NCBI GenBank assembly: GCA_903873355.1
Contig: CAIQOG010000204.1
Location: forward strand, 1-21,589
Length of the DNA: 21,589 nucleotides
Direction of reading: 5' to 3'
Source: an uncultured Bacteroidales bacterium
GTDB lineage: Bacteria > Bacteroidota > Bacteroidia > Bacteroidales > Paludibacteraceae
Both the position numbers and the translations under genes were made by a program. Below the pieces are notes generated by a model. The model saw only the letters and a program-made list of their open reading frames with translations, was not told the DNA's origin and ran no database searches. The first letter of the stretch is position 1. Every line of letters begins with the position of its first letter. Below are positions 17,301-21,589 of the stretch, piece after piece.

Positions 17301-17763
17301 TAGTCTGTTATTGAGTTGGAATTATATTGCTGCTGAAAGCAAATTATTGGTTTCTTCCTATAGTTTGGAATCAATTCCAACTTCAAATACTGCTTCAATA
17401 GTGTTAACACTGGCAACTGCCACACCTATAACCAGCAGTGATTTTACCGAAATTTTGGCTTTGGTCAACGGACTTACAGCTAACATGGTAATTATTGATG
17501 CTACTACCGGCATAGGCGAGCAAAAAGAAGCAATGATACAGGTATACCCGAATCCTGCTTCCGATATTTTAAATATTGAAGTATCCGAAGATTCAAAAGT
17601 TCAGCTTTTAGATTTAAACGGCAAACAAGTTGTTGCAGAACAGAGTATAAATGCTAACCAAAAGAAAACGATAGATGTATCAAATCTTTCCGCAGGTGTT
17701 TATATGGTAAAAATTTACAACGATAAATTTGTAAGCATGAAAAAAGCTATAATCAGGAAATAA
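14374..17763 (+). CDS. Secreted paralogue 5: shared domain, three Ig repeats, cohesin/dockerin-like modules, T9SS sorting domain
   Basis: A 1129-residue protein, the largest of the family. The signal peptide ends near residue 22 (IFAQAQ). The shared domain covers about 24-262 and is nearly the same as in paralogue 4. Three Big_7-type Ig domains follow at about 271-357, 363-449 and 455-544 (VSITAPT, SSVEFFVD, LTAKATDN). About 550-695 look like a cohesin-type carbohydrate/protein-binding sandwich (VSGYNITVAYDKTKVSP, VCCVEFNKL). About 700-825 resemble a dockerin with its preceding module: a degenerate half (INGADALIA), then D803VNRDGLVTAGD814 with ATQILRRAV, an EF-hand-like loop. IGDVN at 901-905 and a second cohesin-like sandwich (about 925-1041, FDFSFLLNN) come next. 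The T9SS type A domain is about 1050-1129 (IQVYPNPASDILNIEV, AGVYMVKIYNDK). It is probably a surface scaffold or adhesin. A terminator follows 21 nt after the stop. Confidence 0.87.
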   Translation: MISRKIIIGFCLLFLGIFAQAQNGLENVYVERYYVANAADAAGSSGTLAVGSVTYRIYADMLPGYKLQTVFGIPAHPMLINTTTSFFNNTDYGATTPGFSATNAKKNTVMLDSWLTTGGACAAYNGILKSEDNGVGNFVNTNGLLQNNAAQAGIALTTQDGMLTGTVPNTGTLGLDAVIGVFGDGTANGNSFLATDGSWYCLAGAAGAVPATNKVLIAQMTTNGTFHFELNIQIGTPTGGTENYVFSNPTGVELTIPSLTQTFLAVPLLPTVSITAPTGGSTFAISSPVSIAATAADADGTVSSVEFFVDGVSIGIDATSPFTSSYTGVSELSHVLTAKATDNEGFSTTSTPVSFNVGNSAPVVSITAPTAGSVYVVGDVVSIAASATDADGTVSSVEFFVDAVSAGVDNSSPYTATYTSAVGTHSLTAKATDNLGKFTTSAAVSITVNVNQLPSVAITAPVNGATPALNAALTLTATATDSDGTISGVQFYSGATSLGSGVLAAGVYSFTYTPVVQGPIVLTAKATDNKGGITTSAPISVTITDFSVTYAVTFTTQPCNLSSACMPIRAIVSATNVSGYNITVAYDKTKVSPTGVVTVSNALLLPYLAGGNAADITDYATSIDAVAGRINIAIYFNSSASASAVFNGIGDVCCVEFNKLAAFQTADVAIFSLPEIIESYQSLPSASKTGSSGNLITFRDVTFAGSLKFWSDLTPIKYDPLSPSTYLITNIYGCGSVLSAVQPDLSGNFSYSTLNGTTIDIKRDIAAATDVQAVINGADALIAATVSVKGAFVPVVYQMIAMDVNRDGLVTAGDATQILRRAVSLIPEFSQVGALGKDWSFIEQNVVTTNPNYTISATFPEDDGVGFSKYRSPVVAVCQAVPTDGADCPTILDESYLGVMIGDVNATYASISANGTIKSVSADTAQIIINLANATFSNGTMSIPVSLSSTDIVNSFDFSFLLNNVLATVQSVENQNSLLLSWNYIAAESKLLVSSYSLESIPTSNTASIVLTLATATPITSSDFTEILALVNGLTANMVIIDATTGIGEQKEAMIQVYPNPASDILNIEVSEDSKVQLLDLNGKQVVAEQSINANQKKTIDVSNLSAGVYMVKIYNDKFVSMKKAIIRK
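14440..15150 (+). repeat. Duplicated shared-domain segment, copy 2 (pair with 9977-10687)
   Basis: This stretch encodes residues 23-259 of paralogue 5 and is the counterpart of 9977-10687 in paralogue 4. The two copies flank the beta-helix protein gene, so together they form a long direct repeat that could recombine or undergo gene conversion. Confidence 0.8.
15262..15580 (+). repeat. Near-identical 43-nt direct repeat within consecutive Ig domains
   Basis: 15262-15304 and 15538-15580 are each 43 nt and differ at only two positions. They encode the DADGTVSSVEFFVD segment in the first and second Ig domain of paralogue 5. Such identity at the DNA level, including third codon positions, points to a recent tandem duplication of the Ig module or local gene conversion. 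Confidence 0.85.
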
Positions 17764-17784
17764 TTTCTTTGATATATTTTTTAT

Positions 17785-17810
17785 AACCCGGCCAAAAGCC
17801 GGGTTTTTTT
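17785..17810 (+). terminator. Intrinsic terminator after paralogue 5
   Basis: An 8-bp GC-rich stem, AACCCGGC (17785-17792) with GCCGGGTT (17798-17805), has a CAAAA loop and runs into a T tract to 17810. It starts 21 nt after the stop codon and should end the 12620-17763 transcript. Confidence 0.9.
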
Positions 17811-17923
17811 ATGTCTTTTAATTAAATAGAATCATCCTGTCGGAGGTGATTGTTCTAACCATGATATTTTATCAAAATAAATGAATTCGTATTACCGGAA
17901 ATTATTTTTAAGTGTAATTTGAG

Positions 17924-17947
17924 TTAAGTAAGATCGGTATTACTTAA
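17924..17947. promoter_or_regulatory. Palindrome, possible operator
   Basis: TTAAGTAA (17924-17931) and TTACTTAA (17940-17947) are perfect reverse complements separated by 8 nt, giving a 24-bp two-fold symmetric site. It lies about 30 nt upstream of the candidate promoter 17976-18004. The size fits a site for a dimeric helix-turn-helix regulator, but in AT-rich DNA chance symmetry is possible and no regulator gene is in the window. Confidence 0.3.
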
Positions 17948-17975
17948 TTTAATTTTAAGTTGTTACTTTCTTAAC

Positions 17976-18004
17976 TTGCTGATTATATATGGATTGCATC
18001 TTTG
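17976..18004 (+). promoter_or_regulatory. Candidate promoter for the sphingomyelinase-like gene
   Basis: TTG (17976-17978) and CATCTTTG (17997-18004) are separated by 18 nt. This approximates the Bacteroidota -33 TTTG / -7 TAnnTTTG pattern with one mismatch in each box. The implied leader to the ATG at 18155 is about 145 nt, which is long. Confidence 0.3.
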
Positions 18005-18154
18005 TATTATAAATGATGCTAAAATAACTCTTGCTTATCACCGTGGTCGTTCTGCTTTAAAAGGATAAGATGCTTTAAGCCTTCATTATTCGACCATGCT
18101 GATTCCACTGAGTTTTACTTAAATTTTTGTAAGAATATCTAAGATCTTAATATT

Positions 18155-19108
18155 ATGCCGGGACAAATTTCCAAAATGCTGATTTTTAATTTTCTCGTTC
18201 TCCTTAACTTTCTAATGGTAAAAGGGGCACCCATTACTGTAAAAGGTGACTCTGCTGTGGTTTCGCCGGTCGAAATACAGGCCCGTTTAAAAATACTTTC
18301 CTGGAACATAGGGATGTTGCCAATTCCGGGTAATTACAGAGAGAAAGAGGATCGGGCGCAGGCTATTGGGAAGGCTCTGTTAAAGTGTGATTATGATATA
18401 ATTGTATTTGAGGAGGCTTTTACGTACAGATCACGTTTCATACTTAGCCATGCCTTGCATGAATGTTATCCTTATGCTTACGGGCCGGTGAATGGCTTAA
18501 AATTCTCGACCCGGTTTAACAGCGGAATCTGGATCATTAGTAAAGAGCCTTTAGTGATTGAAAAGGAGATTGAATTCACCCATACTGCCGGTTTCGATGC
18601 TTTTGCCCGAAAAGGTGCAGTGCTGCTGGAAGGACAATTTCAAGGAACTACATTTCAACTTATAGCCACGCACCTTCAGGATGACAACTATCCACAGGCC
18701 ATCAGAGAATTCCAGTTTAAAGATATTTATCAAAAATTAATTGTTCCTTATTCAGATGTAAATACTCCGCAGATTATTTGTGGCGATTTTAATACAGATG
18801 AAAAAAATACTGATCATTATACTGGAATGCTGATACACCTTAATGCGGAAGATGGCGAAATAACAGGTAAGACGAAAATTACATTTGACGATGAGCTCAA
18901 TGATGTTTTTAAATCAAATCATCCTGATCCTCGCCGAATTGATTACGTTCTGACCCGGAATTCGCATTTAATCAAGCAGATCAGCCGGAGGGTTGCTGTG
19001 CTTAAATCAAAATGGGGAAAAGGCCAGGAATACCTTTCGGATCATCATGGTATTGAAGCTGATATTTTATTCGGGAAGATGAATTCAGAGGGCATAGCTG
19101 AATTTTGA
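18155..19108 (+). CDS. Exported endonuclease/exonuclease/phosphatase-fold hydrolase, sphingomyelinase-like
   Basis: A 317-residue protein of the DNase I-like EEP superfamily, which cleaves phosphodiester or phosphomonoester bonds with Mg2+. A signal peptide is present (about 1-25; hydrophobic run LIFNFLVLLNFLMV), so it acts outside the cytoplasm. The catalytic pattern is complete: Asn51 in LSWNIG, Glu87 in VFEEAF, His173 in ATHLQ, Asp211/Asn213 in GDFN, Asp263 in RIDYV and Asp296/His297 in SDHHG. The FNSGIWIISKEPL segment and the length resemble bacterial and neutral sphingomyelinases, so a phospholipid or sphingolipid head-group phosphodiesterase is the best guess. A nuclease or inositol-phosphate phosphatase cannot be ruled out. 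ATG 18155 is taken; an in-frame ATG at 18176 would give a shorter and arguably better signal peptide. It follows a terminator and has its own upstream region. Confidence 0.8.
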   Translation: MPGQISKMLIFNFLVLLNFLMVKGAPITVKGDSAVVSPVEIQARLKILSWNIGMLPIPGNYREKEDRAQAIGKALLKCDYDIIVFEEAFTYRSRFILSHALHECYPYAYGPVNGLKFSTRFNSGIWIISKEPLVIEKEIEFTHTAGFDAFARKGAVLLEGQFQGTTFQLIATHLQDDNYPQAIREFQFKDIYQKLIVPYSDVNTPQIICGDFNTDEKNTDHYTGMLIHLNAEDGEITGKTKITFDDELNDVFKSNHPDPRRIDYVLTRNSHLIKQISRRVAVLKSKWGKGQEYLSDHHGIEADILFGKMNSEGIAEF

Positions 19109-19548
19109 TAAAAACAGGATTTTACTTTCTTTTATTTAATAAACTGTAAACATTCTGAAATGCTCTGTCAGTGAATAGCTTAACGACTGTGTCATTCAAC
19201 CAGGCAACATTCATTTGTTATATCACAAGGCAGTTTTCATACTGTAATTTGTGCCATAATAGCACATATGCTGATAGAATGTATTCGTGATCATATTTTA
19301 ATAATATCTTTTTCATATTCACTTCACATACCGGTGGTATTTTTGGCAAACCTCTTATTTTGGCAAAAAGCAGTCAACGTCGTCAGAGCAGGGATTCCTT
19401 CCCGGTGTATTTAAACACCTTCCGCATTTATTTTAAAATGGTTAATAGAAATATGCATATCAGCCAGAATATGGCCGACAGCATGTCGAAGTTCCTGCTT
19501 TCCCTTTTTACAGGATTTTATACACCCCTTAAACATTAGCTCCTCAGT
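19109..19548. other. Intergenic region upstream of the phosphoesterase-glycosyltransferase pair
   Basis: This 440-nt gap has no convincing gene. TATTTTTG at 19338-19345 fits the -7 consensus TAnnTTTG but has no -33 partner and would leave a leader of about 200 nt. A weak palindrome, GGTGT (19404-19408) with ACACC (19415-19419), has no T tract. I see no clear terminator after the sphingomyelinase-like gene. Confidence 0.5.
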
Positions 19549-20406
19549 ATGAAAAATACAAAAAGGCAACTCGATGTCCTTGTAATTTCGGATATACACC
19601 TTGGTACATACGGTTGCCATGCCAAAGAACTGCTTCATTATTTAAAGAGCGTCAAGCCGAAAGTAGTAGTGTTAAACGGCGATATTATCGATATATGGCA
19701 ATTCAGTAAAACCTACTGGCCCAACAGCCATATGAAGGTTATCAAGCATCTGATAAACTGGATGGGCAAAGGCGTTAAGACCTACTATGTAACAGGCAAC
19801 CACGACGAAATGCTGCGCAAGTTCGAAGGGTTGAAGATGGGTTCGCTGAGTATAGTAAACAAAGTTGTGCTTACATTGCCCGATGGTAAAAAGGCATGGG
19901 TTTTTCATGGCGATGTTTTCGATGTAACCATGCAGCACTCGAAATGGCTGGCTAAATTAGGTTCGGTAGGGTATGATATTCTGATACTGATAAACAGGCT
20001 TTTTAATTTTATAAGCGAGAAAGTTTTTAATAAAGGCAAGCTATCCTTATCGAAAAAGATAAAAGAAAGTGTAAAATCAGCGGTTTCGTTTATCAATAAT
20101 TTTGAGCAGACAAGCGCCGATATAGGCATCAGCAATAAATTTGATTATGTGGTATGCGGCCATATCCATCATCCTGAAATCAGAACCATTTCAAATGAGG
20201 AGGGCAGTATAACCTACCTGAATTCGGGGGATTGGGTCGAAAATTTATCAGCACTTGAGTTTGTTGACGGAGAGTGGTCCATATACAGGTTCAAGGAAGT
20301 AGATAAAGAAGAAATGAAACTTGTTTTTGAAGATGAAGAGGAGGAATTAAATGTGAACCTTCTTTTCGACAATATGTTGCACGAGTTTAATATGATGAGG
20401 CAATGA
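19549..20406 (+). CDS. LpxH-like calcineurin-type metallophosphoesterase
   Basis: A 285-residue cytoplasmic or membrane-associated metal-dependent phosphoesterase. It has all blocks of the calcineurin-like fold: D15-x-H17 in SDIHLG, G44-D45 with D48 in NGDIID, G83-N84-H85-D86 in GNHDE, H120-G121-D122, and G204-H205-I206-H207 in GHIHH. The arrangement and length match proteins annotated as UDP-2,3-diacylglucosamine diphosphatase, the LpxH step of lipid A synthesis. LpxH itself is usually nearer 240 residues; here the acidic tail (EDEEEE near 261-266) is extra. The insert at about 135-190 corresponds to the LpxH lid region. The stop overlaps the next start by 4 nt (ATGA), so it is translationally coupled to a glycosyltransferase, supporting a role in envelope glycolipid synthesis. 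The substrate could differ from UDP-diacylglucosamine, so no gene symbol is given. Confidence 0.83.
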   Translation: MKNTKRQLDVLVISDIHLGTYGCHAKELLHYLKSVKPKVVVLNGDIIDIWQFSKTYWPNSHMKVIKHLINWMGKGVKTYYVTGNHDEMLRKFEGLKMGSLSIVNKVVLTLPDGKKAWVFHGDVFDVTMQHSKWLAKLGSVGYDILILINRLFNFISEKVFNKGKLSLSKKIKESVKSAVSFINNFEQTSADIGISNKFDYVVCGHIHHPEIRTISNEEGSITYLNSGDWVENLSALEFVDGEWSIYRFKEVDKEEMKLVFEDEEEELNVNLLFDNMLHEFNMMRQ

Positions 20407-21485
20407 GAATATTATATGCCATTCAGGGTACAGGCAATGGCCATCTGAGCCGTGCCAGAGATATAATTCCTGTGTTACAACAGAATCATGAAGTTGACCT
20501 GCTTATTAGTGGATCGCAGGCCGATGTTGAACTGCCGTATCCGGTTAAATACCGGTTTAAAGGACTGGGTTTTATTTTTGGGGCCAATGGCGGAATAAAT
20601 ATCCGGGAAACCTATAAAAAGAATAAGATAAAGGTCCTGTTTTCGGAGATCAACAGCCTGCCTGTTGAATTGTATGATCTGGTGATAAATGATTTTGAAC
20701 CGGTGTCGGCATGGGCTTGCAAGTTGAAGAAGGTTAAATGTATTTCGTTAAGTCACCAGGCGGCTGTTTTAAATAAAAACTTTGCACAGCCAACGAATGT
20801 TGACATTATTGGCAGGGCTATATTAAAAAATTATGCGCCTGCAAAGGCAAAATATGGTTTTCACTTTAAAGCTTTGGCTGATACTATTTATACGCCCGTT
20901 ATCCGAAAGCAGGTTCGGGAAAAAGTAACAGAAAACAGAGGCCATTATACTGTTTATCTTCCAGCTTACGACGATCAGCGGATTTTAAATGTATTAAAGA
21001 AATGCAGTAATACACGATGGCAGGTTTTTTCGAAACATAGTAAAAAGGAATACAGAGAAAAGAATATTACTTTTCAGCCTATAAATAATGAGGCTTTTAT
21101 TGAAAGTATTGCTACATCTGAAGGCGTTTTATGCGGAGCAGGTTTTGAAACTCCGGCCGAAGCGCTTTTTATGGACAAGAAATTAATGGTAATACCTATG
21201 AAAGGGCAGTATGAACAACAATGCAATGCTGCTGCTTTGAAAGAAATGGGTGTTCCGGTACTGAAGAGTCTGAAACTGAAACACCTTGAAAAAATAAAAT
21301 CCTGGATAGAGGAAGCTAAAACGATTGAAGTAGACTATCCTGATAATACGGAGGAAATAATTAATAGAATACTGTTAGCGCATGCTCCGGTAGAAGATTC
21401 AGAAAATGTACAGCCGGCTATTAAAATATATTCGGTCAGGAAATTCAGAAGTCTGGTATTAAAGAAAATAGCGGCAGAATTCTAA
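20403..21485 (+). CDS. MurG/MJ1255-like GT-B glycosyltransferase
   Basis: A 360-residue glycosyltransferase with the two-domain GT-B layout. The N-terminal glycine-rich loop G9-T10-G11-N12-G13-H14 (IQGTGNGHLSRA) corresponds to the acceptor-side loop of MurG-like enzymes. The C-terminal domain carries GAGFETPAEAL (245-255) and MKGQYEQQCNA, typical of nucleotide-sugar binding in families that use UDP-sugars. Proteins of this type (MJ1255/VC2487-like) occur across Bacteroidota. No signal peptide or membrane span is present, so it should act at the cytoplasmic face of the inner membrane. It overlaps the LpxH-like gene by 4 nt, which argues for a shared pathway, perhaps glycosylation of a lipid intermediate. 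The basic tail (about 341-360, including VRKFRS and LKKIAAEF) could help membrane association. Donor and acceptor cannot be named. Confidence 0.83.
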   Translation: MRILYAIQGTGNGHLSRARDIIPVLQQNHEVDLLISGSQADVELPYPVKYRFKGLGFIFGANGGINIRETYKKNKIKVLFSEINSLPVELYDLVINDFEPVSAWACKLKKVKCISLSHQAAVLNKNFAQPTNVDIIGRAILKNYAPAKAKYGFHFKALADTIYTPVIRKQVREKVTENRGHYTVYLPAYDDQRILNVLKKCSNTRWQVFSKHSKKEYREKNITFQPINNEAFIESIATSEGVLCGAGFETPAEALFMDKKLMVIPMKGQYEQQCNAAALKEMGVPVLKSLKLKHLEKIKSWIEEAKTIEVDYPDNTEEIINRILLAHAPVEDSENVQPAIKIYSVRKFRSLVLKKIAAEF

Positions 21486-21589
21486 CAGGCTTATCAGACT
21501 GACAGTTGTCATTACCACCAGGCACGAACAGCAAATCGTTTAAGAGAACAATTTAAACTGGCCCAGGTATTGAAAAGCACTGCAGTCTG

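Larger units (their letters stand above)
17764..18154. other. Intergenic region with terminator, palindrome and candidate promoter
   Basis: This 391-nt gap closes the secreted-protein block. It holds the terminator 17785-17810, a palindrome at 17924-17947 and a possible promoter at 17976-18004 for the downstream phosphodiesterase-fold gene. No coding sequence or RNA gene is evident in the remainder. Confidence 0.6.

Noticed and set aside
1888..17763. Mobile element or phage origin for the repetitive block
   Set aside because: No transposase, integrase, terminal repeats or attachment-like direct repeats are visible; the repeats are protein-domain duplications.
14374..17763. A true cellulosome scaffold
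   Set aside because: No carbohydrate-active enzyme domain or catalytic glycoside hydrolase is present in the window; the cohesin/dockerin resemblance is partial and such modules are common in non-cellulosomal surface proteins.
19341..19366. Short direct repeat of a TTTTGGCAAA-like sequence
   Set aside because: Two short, imperfect copies in AT-rich DNA are expected by chance and have no further supporting structure.
21486..21589. Start of a further gene at the right edge
   Set aside because: The 104 nt after the glycosyltransferase stop show no convincing start codon with coding character and no terminator, so nothing can be supported.

Overview
The window looks like chromosomal DNA from a member of the Bacteroidota. 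It is AT-rich, with Bacteroidota-type outer-membrane proteins: a phosphate-selective-porin (OprO/P) homologue and a TonB-dependent receptor with an N-terminal carboxypeptidase-regulatory-like domain. Four secreted proteins end in type IX secretion system (T9SS) type A sorting domains, and there is a FISUMP-domain lipoprotein. A few -7 elements fit the Bacteroidota TAnnTTTG consensus. I cannot place it below phylum level. I see no tRNA, rRNA, CRISPR array, transposase or phage gene.

Layout. (1) 6-1346, minus strand: OprO/P-like porin, divergent from everything else across a 541-nt AT-rich gap. (2) 1888-17763, plus strand: a roughly 16-kb block encoding almost only exported surface proteins. 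Its core is five paralogues (1888, 2748, 7133, 9911, 14374) that share a secreted N-terminal domain of about 225-250 residues which I cannot match to a named family. Behind this shared domain the proteins grow step by step: nothing; a T9SS sorting domain; a 10-cysteine module plus sorting domain; Ig/PKD-like modules plus sorting domain; three Ig repeats, cohesin-like and dockerin-like modules plus sorting domain. Interleaved are a large TonB-dependent receptor (3925-7065), a FISUMP lipoprotein (8743-9486) and a repeat-rich, probably beta-helical secreted protein ending in a dockerin-like calcium loop (12620-14338). Strong intrinsic terminators lie at 12311-12339 and 17785-17810. (3) 18155-19108: an exported endonuclease/exonuclease/phosphatase-fold enzyme resembling sphingomyelinases. 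(4) 19549-21485: a translationally coupled pair, an LpxH-like metallophosphoesterase and an MJ1255/MurG-like glycosyltransferase, suggesting envelope glycolipid metabolism.

How it may work together (inference): the paralogue block reads as one cell-surface system. T9SS would export and anchor the large proteins. The Ig, PKD-like and cohesin/dockerin-like modules would mediate adhesion or assembly, and the TonB receptor could move a ligand across the outer membrane. The ligand is unknown. This paralogue family is the best candidate here for an undescribed system.
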